Below are positions 28,717 to 40,400 of a stretch of 64,000 bases of DNA, piece by piece. Numbering within the stretch: the stretch's first letter is position 1; each line of letters starts with the position of its first letter. Below the pieces are notes generated by a model that was not told the origin of the DNA, made no database searches, and worked only from the letters and a program-made list of their open reading frames with translations. A program made the position numbers and the translations under genes. Source of the stretch: Rhineura floridana (Eukaryota; Chordata; Lepidosauria; Squamata; Rhineuridae); assembly GCF_030035675.1 (NCBI RefSeq), contig NC_084487.1:34266474-34330473 (forward strand), written 5' to 3'.

Positions 28717-31700
28717 CTAGAGCATCTCCCGCAGATAGCTGTCCAGCCTCTGCTTGAAGACATCCAGCGAAGGGGATCCCACCACCTCCCTAGGCAGTCG
28801 GTTCCATTGCCGAACTGCCCTTACTGTCAAGAAGTTCCTTCTAATGTCCAATCTGGAGGGGAGAGTGTTCTTGCACTCGGGTCCTGCTTGCGGGCTTCCC
28901 CCAGGCACCTGGTTGGCCACTGTGAGAACAGGATGCTGGACTAGATGGGCCACTGGCCTGATCCAGCAGGCTCTTCTTATGTTCTTATGTTCTTACTAGT
29001 CCTACCCTCTGGGGCAGCAGAGAACAAATCTGTACCCTCCTCTATGTGACAGCCCTTCAGGTACTTAAAGAGTGCAATCATGTCACCCCTCAGCCTTCTC
29101 TTCATCAGACTGAACATGCCAAGTTCCTTCAACCTTTCCTCATAAGACTTGTTCTCCATACCGGCTATCATCCTCGTCGCCCTCTTCTGAACCCGCTCTA
29201 ACTTGTCTATATCTTTCTTAAAATGAGGCGTCCAGAACTGAATGCAGTATTCCAGATGAGGCCTGACTAATGCAGAATATAGTGGGACTATTACTTCCCT
29301 CGACCTGGAAACTATAGCTCTGTTTATGCAGCCCAAAACCGTGTTTGCCTTTTTTGCCGCAGCATCACACTGCTGGGTCATGTTCAGCTTGCAATCCACT
29401 ACAATTCCAAGGTCCTTCTCACACGCACTACTGCTAAGCCGGGTATTTCCCATCCTGTACCCGTGCATTTTGTTTTTGTGGCCTAAATGCAGAATCTTGC
29501 ATTTGTCTTTATTGAATTTCATTTTATTAATTTCAGGCCAATTTCCTAGTCTATCCAGGTCCCTTTGGATTTTATTCCTGTCTTCCATTGTGTTAGCTAT
29601 CCCTCCCAGTTTCGTATCATCCGCAAACTTCATAAGGCTTCCCTCCACCCCATCATCTAAGTCATTGATAAAAATGTTGAAGAGTATCGGCCCCAGGACA
29701 GAACCCTGTGGCACTCCACTCGAAACCTCCTTCCAGTCCGAAGCAGAGCCACCGACGACCACTCTTTGAGTACGGTTTTCCAACCAGTTGTGAATCCACC
29801 TGACAGTATTTCCATCTAGTCCGCATTTAACCAGTTTGCTAATCAAAAGGTTGTGGGGAACTTTGTCAAACGCTTTGCTGAAATCTAGATAGATGACATC
29901 TACAGCATTTCCACCATCTACTAAGCTAGTGACCCGATCAAAAAAGATATGAGATTAGTTTGACAGGATTTTTTCTTGACAAACCCATGCTGGCTCCTAC
30001 TAATCACAGCATTGTCATCTAGATAGTTGCCAATGGACTCTTTTATTATCTGTTCTAATATCTTTCCCGGTATTGAAATCAGACTGACCGGCCTGTAATT
30101 CCCCGGATCTTCTTTTTTACCCTTTTTAAAGAGCGGGACGACGTTTGCCCGTCTACAATCCTCGGGCACCTCTCCCGTTCTCCAGGATTTCTCAAAGATG
30201 ATGGCAAGAGGTTCCGAGAGTACATCAGCAAGTTCCTTCAATACTCTGGGATACAGTTCATCAGGCCCTGGAGATTTGAACTCATTTAGGTTAACTAGGT
30301 ATTTCCTGACTATCTCCTTATCAATCTTGAACTGCAATCCCGACCCCTTACTGAGATTGCTACCGATGGAAGGTTGCACACTGTTCCCTTTTTGGGAGAA
30401 AACGGAGTCACAATAGGCGTTGAGCAGTTCTGCCTTTTCCTTGTTATCTGTCAACATTTTGCCATCCTCATTGAGCAGCAGTCCCACCTTTTCCTTGGTC
30501 TTTCTCTTGCTTCGAACATATCTGAAAAAACCCTTTTTGTTGTTCCTCGCTTCTCTCGCCAGCCTCAGCTCATTCTGGGTTTTAGCTTTCCTTACGCTAT
30601 TCCTGCAAGCCCAAGCCGCTCATCGGTACTCTTCCTTGGTGATGCGTCCTTCCTTCCATTCTTTATACATGCTCTTTTTAATTTTTACCTCCTCCACCAG
30701 TCTTCTGTGTAGCCACATTGGCTTTTTCCGATGTCTTCCGTTTTTCTTCCTCTTTGGAATTGTTTGTGATTGCGCTTTTTGTAATACCTTCTTCATGAAC
30801 TCCCACGCTTCTTGGGCTCCTTTTTTCTTTAGTCTATCTAGCCACGGGATCCTACCCATCATTTCCCTGAGCTTGCTAAAATCGGCTTTCCTGAAATCCA
30901 AGGTCCATATTTGACTATATTCTTCTTTGGCTTTCCCCAGAATCCCGAATTCCAGCATTACGTGGTCACTTTCCCCCAAGGTACCGACCGCTTTAATTCC
31001 CGTGACCAATTCATCCCTGTTAGTTAAGATCAGGTCCAGGATTGCCGATCCCCTTGTTCCTTCTTCTACTTTTTGAAAGAGGAAATTATCAGCAAGGCCC
31101 ATCAGGAATTTGTTGGAGGCTTTGTGCTTCGCAGAGTTTGTCTCCCAGCAGATATCTGGGTAGTTGAAGTGCCCCATCACTACTACTTCTTGCCTCCTTG
31201 AGATTTCAGAGATTTGTTTGAGAAAGGCCTCATCTACCACCTCTTCTTGGCCAGGGGGTCTGTAGTAGACACCTACTACCATGTCGGTTTTATTTGTTTC
31301 TCCATTTATTTTTACCCAAATGGTCTCTACCGGACCACTTTGTTCGCTCTCTTGGATTTCCATAGAGGTGTATTTGTCTTTGACGTATAACGCTACTCCC
31401 CCTCCTTTTCTGTTGCTTCTATTCTTCCTGTAGAGTTTATATCCTTGAATGGCTATATTCCAATCATGGGAGTCATCCCACCAAGTTATCCCTATGAAGT
31501 CATATTTGCCTTGATGCACTAAGACTTCAAGCTCCTCTTGCTTGTTTCCCAAGCTCCGCGCGTTGGTATATAGACACCAGAAGTCTCTTTTGTCCTGATT
31601 GGATTCCTCCGTTAATATACCGTGAGCTTTGCCATGCATCCCTTTCTCTCTCCCAGTGTCTCCTGTACCCTTCAAATCCTTGCGTTTACAACCCGCTGTC

Positions 31701-31897
31701 TTTGGATCGGTATTTAAGCTATCATCTCCATCCCCCAGAGGCTTTAGTTTAAAGCCCTCTTGATGAGTTTTGCCATACTTCTGCCAAAGAGATTCTTCCC
31801 AGTGCTCGTGACGTGCAGCCCATCTCTTGCCAACAGTCCCCCCTCCAAGAAGCTTAGACCATGATCCCAGAATCCAAAGCTCTCCCGTTGACACCAT
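28717..31897 (-). pseudogene. CR1 ORF2 (endonuclease-reverse transcriptase), broken
   Basis: The endonuclease part has CLYTNARSLGNKQEEL, FIGITWWDDSHDW, GVYYRPPGQEE, GHFNYPDICW (the usual catalytic GDFN Asp is His here), LDLILTNRDELVTG and LGESDHVMLEF. The reverse transcriptase has [32 protein letters not shown] and LMKFADDTKLGG. The C-terminus is RRNFLTVRAVRQWNRLPREV. I see one in-frame TGA near 30617 in place of the expected Trp, a one-base frameshift near 29850-29945, and a third frame change at the 134-bp insert. Otherwise the frame is open over more than 900 codons. Confidence 0.9.
28855..28988 (-). mobile_element. 134-bp CR1-related repeat segment inside CR1 ORF2
   Basis: It reads AAGAACATAAGAAGAGCC through GAACACTCTCCCCTCC and is base-for-base identical to 20482-20615. 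CR1 ORF2 sequence lies on both sides: EEGTDLFSAAPEGRTS upstream, LDIRRNFLTVRAVRQW downstream. Ordinary CR1 proteins have only a short linker here. Confidence 0.85.
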
Positions 31898-32376
31898 CTG
31901 CGTAACCAGTCATTGACCTGCAGTATCTTCCTTTCCCTTTGTAGTCCTCTATCCTTCACGGGAAGAATTGACGAGAAGACCACCTGTGCCCCAAAATCCT
32001 TGACCTTCCTACCCAGAGCCTCATAGTCTGAGGTGATCTGTTCCAAGGTGTTTCTGGCCGTGTCGTTTGTGCCCACATGGATGAGGAGAAAGGGGTACGT
32101 ATCTTGGTTCCCAATGAGCCTCGGCAGGTTGTCAGTGACATCCCGGATGCGTGCCCCAGGGAGACAACAGACTTCCCGATTCATTCTGGCTGGCTGGCAT
32201 ACTGGTGCCTCTACCCCCCTGAGCAATGAGTCTCCAACCACCAGCACCCTCCTCTTTTTGCCGCGAGCGGTGGTTGCATCAGCTTCCTTCTTCTGGGGTG
32301 TGGAGTCTTCCTTTGCAGCCAGTGGCTCTTGATGCAGGTGAGTTTGTTGAGGCTCTTCAGAGGTGCCGTCTGCCAA
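31744..32376 (-). CDS. CR1 ORF1 (esterase-type), intact frame
   Basis: A 210-codon ORF1 protein with an SGNH/GDSL-hydrolase fold signature: VLVVGDSLLRG (Ser block, residues about 42-52), LIHVGTNDTARN (Gly/Asn block) and ARDGLHVTSTGKN (Asp-x-x-His block). In CR1 and L2 elements this esterase-type ORF1 accompanies the endonuclease-RT ORF2. The frame is uninterrupted and overlaps the start of the ORF2 frame. Confidence 0.88.
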   Translation of the reverse strand: MADGTSEEPQQTHLHQEPLAAKEDSTPQKKEADATTARGKKRRVLVVGDSLLRGVEAPVCQPARMNREVCCLPGARIRDVTDNLPRLIGNQDTYPFLLIHVGTNDTARNTLEQITSDYEALGRKVKDFGAQVVFSSILPVKDRGLQRERKILQVNDWLRRWCQRESFGFWDHGLSFLEGGLLARDGLHVTSTGKNLFGRSMAKLIKRALN

Positions 32377-33095
32377 GAGATGCTGAAAGCAATTTGTTAG
32401 TTGCAGCAGTTCTGAATCCCTCCTGTTTTTCCTTGCCCTTACAGTGACAGTCCTCCAAACTATGAGTTAGCACAAAAATGCAGGTTACCAGAGCAAATAC
32501 TGTCGCCACTGCACTCCTTCCAGGTCCTGCTGCTGCCACACTACCCATGGCTAAACCATGATTTGGTTTAACATTACATCCAAACTGGGCTCATGGTTTA
32601 GTTTGCACCACAAATCACAAGAATAGCCTAGATTTGTTCTTGGTTTACCACTCACGGGGGAGGCAAACCAGGAACAATGACGTGAGTTGGGCTCTTAACA
32701 CAGTTGCCCATGAGCGCCCTCTCCAGCATTGTGGAGCCCAGTTTGCACCTTGGTACAACAGTAAACTAACAGCAATTAAACAGGCTGGATGGTGGCTGGG
32801 GCACAAGTGGCTAAAAACGTGCTGTGAGGCTGATCGGGCATGAGTAAACATTATAACCATACCTACTGTGTGGTGGTGAGCATGGCAAAGAAAGTCCACT
32901 TCTCTGCCTCCATTACATCCTCAAGTAGCTGCCCAAAGGAGCTTTTTCAGACTGCCAGGGGGTCTGTTAACATCAATTCCAGGAAATGGAGTTTTAGACC
33001 CTTCAGAAGCCCACTGTGAATTGTTTGCAAGGCACTTCAAGGGTAAAGTTGCTCACCTCCATAGCAATCTTGATGCCTTATCCCCATCTACTGTA

Positions 33096-33322
33096 CAGTA
33101 GGGCTCCACTCATACAGTGGGTTATGTTCCGGACCCCCGCTGTAAAGCAAAAACCGTTGTAAAGCAAAACCCATTGACTAACATTGACCAAAATGGCGCC
33201 CGACGGCAAAAAAACCCGTGAAAGCGGAACAAGCGCTGTAAGAGCAGGGCCTTTCTGCAACTGACAACCACTGCATTAGCGGAACGCTGTAAAGCGAAGC
33301 GCTGTAAAGCGGGGCCCTACTG
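33096..33322. mobile_element. Tigger-like MITE inside L2
   Basis: Begins CAGTAGGGCTCCACT and ends AGCGGGGCCCTACTG, inverted termini, with TA flanks at 33094-33095 and 33323-33324. The body carries repeated CGCTGTAAAGC motifs. 227 bp, no ORF. Confidence 0.8.
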
Positions 33323-34715
33323 TAGTCCCCAGTGAAGTGTCCAATGCAACATCTGCTGCAACTTCTTGGGATCACTTTCAGTTGATGCATCCTGATGACA
33401 TGGTCAAGATGCTTGTGACAATGCGGCCAGCAACGTGACCTCTTGACCCTTGCCCTTCTTAGCTTATTAAAGCTTGTCGAGGGGGTATGGTCGAGAGGTG
33501 GTGACCTGACCACCCTGGACCCTTTGGTTTGTGACAACTACTGGTCACAAATACCCTCTTTTTAAGGAAGGTGATCAAGAAGATTATGGCGCAGCAATTG
33601 CAAGTACTCTTGGATGAAACAGAATATCTTGACCCATCCCAATCTGTGTTCGGGCCTGGACTGAATTGGCTTGATGGATGACTTTTATTGGGAAAAGGAG
33701 AGAAGGAGTGTGACTCTGTTCATCTTACTTGATCTCTCAGTGCCTTTTGATGCTATTGACCATGGTATCCTTCTCAGCCGACTTGATGAGATGGGTATCG
33801 GTGTCACTGTTTTACAATGGTTCTAATCTCCAGGGTTGTTTTCACATAATAGCATTGAGTGATTGTCTTTCAGCCCCCTGGCAGTTGTGCTGTGGGGTAC
33901 CACAGAGTACCATAACATCCCCAATGCTGTTTAACATCTATATGAAGCCCTTGGGAGCAGTACACTGATGACACCTAGCTCTATTTCTCTGTAACATCTG
34001 AATCAGGAGAGGCTGTGCAAGCCCTGGACCAATGCCTGGACTCAGTAGTGGGCTGGATGAGGGCCAAGAAACTGAGTCTGAATCCTATCAAGACTGAGGT
34101 GCTGTGGGTTGGTGGTTCCTGACTTTGGATAATTGGCCAATTGCCTGCTTTGGATAGGGTTGTACTCCCTCTGAAAGAGCAGGTCCATAGTCTGGGGGTG
34201 CTCCTGGATCTATCTTTGTCACTAGAGGCCAGGTGACCTCAGTGGCTAGGAGTCCCTTTAACCAGCTTCGGCTGGTAAGGTAGCTGTGGCCATTTCTGGA
34301 CTGGGATAGTTTGACCACTATTGTCCATGCACTGGTGACCTCCAGACTGGATAACTGTAATATGTTCTATGTGGGGCTGCCCTTGAGGTTAGTCCGGAAA
34401 CTGCAGCTGATACAAAATGTGGTGGCGCGACTGCTCACTGGGGCAGGGTATCCCTGCTGCTGAAAGAACTGCACTGGCTGTCCATTAGCTCCCGGGCCAA
34501 GTTTAAGGTTCTAGTTTTGGTGTACAAATTCCTATGCAGCTTGGACCAGGATACCTGTATGATCGTCTGACCCCTTATATACCCAGTTGATCAGTGCACT
34601 CTGCAGGTGAGGGCCTCCTGCAGATACCATCTTATCAGGAGGTCTGTTCCACACAACATAGGAAGCAGGCTGTTAGTGTTACCGACCCTTTGGATTTTCC
34701 TCCTCTTAAATATTA

Positions 34716-35106
34716 ACAGCTGGTATAGCACAGTGGGGAGGAGAGCCTGGCTGGGAGTCCAGAGTCTGTGAGTTCAAATCCCCGCTCGTGTGTCCTGGGT
34801 GTTAAGGGCCAGCTAAAGATCACTGCCACTTTGAGTGGCTCAGGGGTTACATGCCCTGCCACCTGTGCAGCCTTGGGCAAGCTGCATACTCCCAAGGAGC
34901 CCAGTTGCCCCCCAGCTGGCAGTTGCTGACAAGGAAGGGGCTGGCTTGTGCAGCTGTGGCAAGCTGAGCAGGCCCTAGCCAGCTGGGGAGGACTAGCCTC
35001 AGAGGAAGGCAATGGTAAACCCCCTCTGAATACCGCTTACTATGAAAACCCTATTCAAAGGGTAGCCATAAGTCGGGACCGACTTGAAGGCAGTCCATTT
35101 CCATTT
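34716..35106 (+). mobile_element. Sauria-type SINE with 15-bp target duplication
   Basis: A tRNA-like head (TGGTATAGCACAGTGGGGAG, GAGTTCAAATCCCCGC), long middle part, then the BovB-derived tail TAGCCATAAGTCGGGACC, GACTTGAAGGCAGTCCA. TCCTCTTAAATATTA flanks it at 34701-34715 and 35107-35121, so it entered the L2 3' UTR by target-primed insertion. Confidence 0.9.
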
Positions 35107-35170
35107 TCCTCTTAAATATTAGACAGGAAGAGTGGGATATAAATCAAATCATATCAAATAAATAAACCTT

Positions 35171-36499
35171 GGTTCAGACATAATGCTAAGCCAAACCATG
35201 GCTTAGCACTGGGTAGTATGTCTGCAGCAGAACCAGAGAGGAGTGCAGGAGCCGCAGTCTTCACTCTGGGAGCCTGCATGTTTTCACTTTCACAGTAAGT
35301 TCCACATTCTAGCCATTACTCCTTAGGAATGAGATAAATGCATAGTTCTTCAAAATATGACTCATCTCATACTAGCTTCAGAGATGTACAAGGAGGGGAA
35401 GAACAGAAAATGCAAGTGCTTTTCTTATTTCAGCATAACATATGAAGTGGCATTTCTTAATCTCCCCTACCCACCCTTCCGGTTGAGATGTGTTGGTTGT
35501 CCATGCTTTGGAAGCTTCTCCAACTCACTGGTGGGCATTGAGATGCACACCAGATATTAGAAGAAATATATATTGTTACACACACACCAATCTCCAAGCA
35601 GTGAGAGATTTCAGGGGTTCCAGTGCTATCCAGGGTTTGGTTTCCTTGGAATGAAGGTCAGCGGAGACTGTGGTGTCTTTAGGATATATGGTCTTATATA
35701 CACTTATATACAACCTGAGCATAAGATGGAAGGGGCTCACAGCATTAACACTCCAACTTATCTTACTTCCCCATTAGGTTTCGAAGGCAGTCCCCAAAGC
35801 CATAGCCTGAGATTCAGCACAGAGAGAAAGCCTCGATCTCTTTCCAGCTCTGGATCAGACTAAAAACACCCAGGCTACCTCCTGACCCTAGGAGGGGGGT
35901 TATCCCGGTTGTTCCTATGGCAATAAATCAGCTCTTAACCAAGTCAGGCATGTAGATTAGGTACTTGACAGACCCATTAACTTAACAAAGAAATTGGTTT
36001 GATCAGTTCAACAGACTCCTTTCCTCCAACTCCATCTCTACAGACTCAGAATTACAGGCTTGGAGCGTACCCGAAGACATCATCCATACCAATCCACCGA
36101 GCCTATAACTATTCACTAATAGGGAAAAAAACTTGCAGTTTAACAATGTACTTATAGCCAACAGATATTTCTATCTATATGCTCAGAGGCACATGTTACC
36201 AAATTCTTCCAAGCTACACAGGAAGGGAATTGGACTGTGAAAGACCAACCCAAATTGTGTTTGCATTTTGACAGATTTGTGGGGCAGTACAATATCTCAA
36301 AGACGAGGTCAAGTCTCCTGCTCCCCTGGTGCATTCACTATAGCTGCCCAATTTCCCTGCTTTTTAAAGTTTGATAGAAATATCTGTGGGCTATGGGTAC
36401 ATTCTTAAACTGCAAGGTTTTTTTGCCTATTAGTGAAGTTCTCTGCTTTTTAATCCAGAAGGTAAGAAATGGGATCCTGTGCAAGTTTGCTGAGAATGG
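35171..36499. other. Intergenic, little recognised
   Basis: 35163-35250 resembles the AAACCATGG repeat family. Beyond that I see no supported gene or repeat. Confidence 0.35.
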
Positions 36500-37560
36500 A
36501 TTGATCATTTGCATGTTTATTGAGTTCAGTGGGATTTACTCCCGTGCAATTTTGCTTAGGATAGGTGAAACTGACCACAGGGGATGGGGAAGAGGGGGAT
36601 GGGAGCAGGCAGTAAGGGGAGGAGAAGGGGAGGTTTGATCATTTGAATGTTTATTGAGTTCATTGGGATTTACTCCCGTGCAATCATGCTTAGAACAGGT
36701 AAAACTGACCATGGGGAGGGATGCCTGGAGTGGGCAGGAGGGGAGGAAGAAGGAAGGAGGAAAGGAGAGGGGAAGGAGGGGAAAGGCAGGTCATTATTTG
36801 CATGCTTATTGAATTCAGTGGGAAGTACTCCCATGCAGTCATGGCTGGGATAGGTAAAACTGACCATGGAGGGGGAGGAGAGGGAGGGGAGAGTAGAGGG
36901 AAAGAGGAAGGGGGAGAGAGGAACAGAAGGAGGGAGAGGGGAAACGAGGGGATTGGAGGGGGAGGGGAAAGGAGGGAATTGGAAGGGGAGGGGGAGGGAA
37001 GAGGCAAAAGGGAGGTGATGGGAGGGAGGAGGAGGGGAGGGGAGTTTTGATCATTTGCATGCTTATTGAGTCCAGTGGGATTTACTCCCATGCAATCATG
37101 CTTGAAAATGAAATGGACTGCCTTCAAGTCGATTCCGACTTATGGCAACCCTATGAATAGGGTTTTCATGGTAATCGGTATTCAAAGGTGGTTTACCATT
37201 GCCTTCTTCTGAGGCTGAGAGGCAGTGACTGGCCCAAGGTCACCAGTGAGGTCCATGGCTGTGCGGGGATTCGAACTCTGGTTTCCCAGGTCGTAGTCCT
37301 AGAATAGGTAAAACTGACCATGGGGGAGGAGGGGGGAGGGCAGTGGGGAGGGGAAGGAAGAGGAGGGGGAAGGAGGGGATTGGAAAGGGATGGGGAAGGG
37401 GAAAGGAGGGGTGAAGGAAGGGGAGGGGATAAGAGGGAGGAGGAGGGGAGGGCAGGTTTGATCATTTGCATGCTTTTTGAGTTCAGTGGGATTTACTCCT
37501 GTACAGTGATGCTTAGGATAGGTGACACTGACCTGGGGAAGGGGCAGGAGGGGAGGAGGA
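36500..37560. repeat. Minisatellite of MITE-like cores separated by purine-rich blocks
   Basis: A core of about 75-80 bp (GATCATTTGCATG, TTATTGAGTTCAGTGGG, TTTACTCCCGTGCAAT, AGGTAAAACTGACCA) starts near 36500, 36637, 36789, 37047 and 37457. Each core is followed by a GGGGAGGA-type homopurine block of varying length. The fourth unit is split by a SINE (37106-37300). Long proline-rich frames here are low-complexity artefacts. Confidence 0.85.
37106..37300 (-). mobile_element. Sauria-type SINE fragment inside the array
   Basis: Minus orientation: tail AATGGACTGCCTTCAAGTCG, middle ACCATTGCCTTCTTCTGAGG and B-box region GGGATTCGAACTCTGG. The tRNA-like 5' end is truncated. It separates GCAATCATGCTT from AGAATAGGTAAAAC, which are contiguous in the other units. 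Confidence 0.85.
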
Positions 37561-37746
37561 GGGCAGGGAGGGGAGGGAGAGGGGAGGATATTGGATGGGT
37601 GGGCACTGGGCAGAGGGGAAGCCGTTTTCTTTTCCCAAAGGAAAACATTGTGAACAGTATCATTCTTTTTCAGGGTTTCCCCCACCTTTTTATTCTACAG
37701 CAGGCACATGAAGCCTCCCATCCAAATTTAAACCAAAGCTGTCCCT

Positions 37747-38030
37747 GGACACATCCACACGAGACCTTTATTTCCCTTTAGATAGTCATGGCTTCTCCCA
37801 AAAAATCCTGGGGTAGTTAGTGAAGGGTGCTGAGAGTTGCTAGGAGATGCCCTGTTCCCCTCACAAAGCCTCAATCAGAGCAGCTGACTGTTAAACCACT
37901 GGCCACTGGAGTTCTGTCAGGGGAATAGGAGCCTCCTTTCAGCACCCTTCACAAACTACACTTCCCAGGATTATTTGGGGGAAGCCATGACTGTCTAAAG
38001 TGAAATAAAGGTCTGGTGTGGGTGTGGTCC
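37747..38030. mobile_element. Palindromic MITE, near complete
   Basis: The left arm GACCTTTATTTCCCTTTAGA, TAGTCATGGCTTC mirrors the right arm GAAGCCATGACTGTCTAAAG, TGAAATAAAGGTC. The ends are GGACACATCC and GGTGTGGTCC. A 5'-shortened relative lies at 51769-52062. Confidence 0.75.
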
Positions 38031-38700
38031 CTGATTAGACAAGCCCAGCAGCTGGGAGTCTGGCTTTTAGAACACTGACAGTTGGTTCTTACTGAGCATG
38101 CCCAACATTATCATTGAGTTCAATGCTAAATTTCTTAAATTAATTAAAAATCAGCCAGGCATTTTTTTTAACTTTTAAACTTCAGAAGATGAAGGTCAGC
38201 GTATGGGGCAATGTCAGTAATAGGATTACAGGTACTCTGTGAACATGCCTGATTTTTAATGAATTTCAACAGATTATGAGAACTCTCGGAAAAAAGTCCA
38301 AAAGGGCTCTGAGATCTTTCTCTTGTTTTACACTTTGAACTCTCGATTCTCTCTGACTGTTTTGTGTATCACCATGAAAATTTAGAGGGTTGTTAAACAA
38401 ACGTTTCTGAGTTCAGGACTATAAGTTTTGTAAGGTTTTGTTTTGAAATGAGCTTATGGGAAGCATCAGAATGGCATGGGGGTATTTTCAAATTAACATT
38501 GCAGAATGTGAAAAATCCATGCTGACTATAGTATACAGCCACTTTTGTGGCTGTATAATTAACTCTAACTATAACTATATGAGTTTTCCCTAATAGCACA
38601 AAGAGCAGCTGGAATGGATGGGTATGAGATTTTCATCAGAAAAAAGTTACTACCATCCCAATCCAAATCAAGACCTAATATGGGCAGACCCTCAGCATAT
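38031..38700. other. Intergenic, nothing recognised
   Basis: AT-rich sequence. No supported gene or repeat. Confidence 0.35.
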
Positions 38701-38873
38701 ATTTAAAGCACATCCAACACACATTTAAAGCACAATATTTTCTGAAAGAACCATTCAAACTGTGATTTGTTAAGGATGGTGGGAATTTGTAGCTCTGTGA
38801 GCAGGAAACCACAGTTCCCAGAATTCTTTGGATGAAGCCATGTGCTTTAAATGTGCATTGGTTGTGCTTTAAG
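38701..38873. mobile_element. Palindromic MITE
   Basis: TTTAAAGCACATCCAACAC and ATTTAAAGCACA on the left face TGTGCTTTAAATGTGC and TTGGTTGTGCTTTAA on the right. The core has GGAATTTGTAGCTCTGTG and CCACAGTTCCCAGAATTC. Confidence 0.65.
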
Positions 38874-40129
38874 TGTATTGAGTCGATCTCAATTCCACAC
38901 CATTTCTGCTTTTTGAAAGAAAAAAAAGATACTGGAGATCTGATTATGGGCTTATCTACGTGGGAGCGTTTCTTCATAGGAAATACACTGCATTTACCTT
39001 CATAATAGATTTGCATCATCCGCAGTTCCTGATCAATGTTAGCTGCCAATCGCTTTTTCCCATTCACACAAGAAAGCGTTCCTCTGGGAAAGATTAGTCT
39101 TGCTGCTTCCTTGTGGCCCCACCCTCTAATTATACATTTCCACTCCCTCTGGTTACCTGGCAACCAAGCATGCTCAGTCTTTTATACCAGCTACAGTAGG
39201 TTCCTTTAAAAAAATCCAGAAGTGTGAATATCTGTGTTTTTCATGCCTATGATTGGTAGGATTCAGCTGAAATATAAATCTTTGTTTGAGCAGTGTTATG
39301 CTTTTGCACACGAGTTAGGGGGGAAAGAAAATAAAGGCACCATTTGTGGCAACATAAAAAAGGCCAGCAGAATGGAGGAGAGCAACCGGAAGTTTCTTGT
39401 CAGCCTACAGGAAACAAAATGAAAGAATGGAGGAGGAGATAGTGGGTGTGGAGAGGGGAACAATAGGCACACCCACCTAAAAGCATTGGAACAAAGCATC
39501 TGCAAGCACTAGAGACTAGAGAAATTGAATGAAGACTTTTTTCCTCCCCTTTTCATATTAGCGTGGATTGGTTTAGTGCAGATTTACAGGGGGGAAACTG
39601 TGTGATAGCTTCTGTTTGCAGGTAACATCATGTGAACCATGGAAATTTAAAGGAGATGTGAGTAACACCAAACACACAGTAGATGAGCCCTATGAGTCTT
39701 TCTCATCTTGTCTAGTTTGATCCTTCCTTTTTCTCTTTCTATCTCAAAATGCTCAAAGCTGCTCTAAGGTAGACTCTAGATTACTACACTTAATTTTATA
39801 TTCTCTTGTTTATCTTCATATTTTCATAAAAAGTGTGTTGTCCCCTTATTTCAAGGTGTTACAACTGATGCTTCCCCCCCCCAGTGTAGAGAGCTTCTGT
39901 CCCATCAAATCCAGGGCTTTGAGAAATGTTTGAGCAGCCTTTTTCATTTAATCCCTTTTACTTTATTCAGAATACTATACCATTTGGTTCTGTAGACATA
40001 ATCATAGTCTGTAGATAGAAGCTCCTCTTCTTGTATAATCAGAAACAGTTCTGTTGTAATTTTAACTGTTTTTAATATTTAATTTTAGATTGTTGTAACC
40101 CGCCTTAGGACTTGCTGGTGAAGGGTAGG
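38874..40129. other. Intergenic, nothing recognised
   Basis: No recognisable gene. The minus-strand frame at 38675-39163 partly overlaps the MITE and has no domain. Confidence 0.35.
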
Positions 40130-40400
40130 TAACATTTATTTATTTATTTAGTTATTTGATTTATATCCCGCCCATCCTCCCAGCAGGAGCTCAGGGCGGC
40201 AAACAAAAGCACAAGAAACACTTTAAAACATCATAAAAATAGACCTTAAAATACATTAGAACAAAACAACTTTAAAAACATTTTTTTAAAAAGCTTTAAA
40301 AACATCTTAAATAAAAAGGGTTAAAAATATTGTTTAGGGGGGGAAGTTTTTTTTTAAAAAAAATTAAAAAACAATTCCAACACAGATGCAGACTACTAGT
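40130..40400 (-). mobile_element. L2-type LINE 3' end
   Basis: (TTTA)n, then TTATATCCCGCCCATCC, CAGCAGGAGCTCAGGGCGGC and an A-rich UTR. Same family as 25600-25835, opposite strand. Confidence 0.8.

Larger units (their letters stand above)
28639..32550 (-). mobile_element. CR1 LINE, near full length
   Basis: The 3' end at 28639 is the CR1-typical ATCATAGAATCATAGAG (reverse complement of the ATTCTATGAT repeat end). It carries ORF1 (32376-31744) and ORF2 (about 31800-28717), both on the minus strand. The 5' edge near 32550 is uncertain. A 134-bp segment of another CR1-related repeat lies inside ORF2 near its C-terminus (28855-28988). It is much less decayed than the L2 that follows at 32640. 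Confidence 0.93.
32640..35170 (+). mobile_element. Old L2 LINE, heavily decayed, with two nested insertions
   Basis: Matches the L2 copies at 12649 and 60119: APWYNSKLTAIKQ (32750 region), YLDP-like ATGAAACAGAATATCTTGACC (33620), ATTGACCATGGTATCC (33757), CTGTTTAACATCTATATGAA (33930) and TGAATCCTATCAAGACTGAGG (34080). Many frame changes. It is interrupted by a Tigger-like MITE (33096-33322) and a Sauria SINE (34716-35106). The 3' tail AGTGGGATATAAATC resumes at 35122. Confidence 0.82.

Noticed and set aside
30420-30914. Plus-strand hydrophobic frame of 164 codons
   Set aside because: Antisense shadow of CR1 ORF2.
36690-37127. Long proline/serine-rich frames on the minus strand
   Set aside because: They are translations of the homopurine minisatellite; low complexity only.
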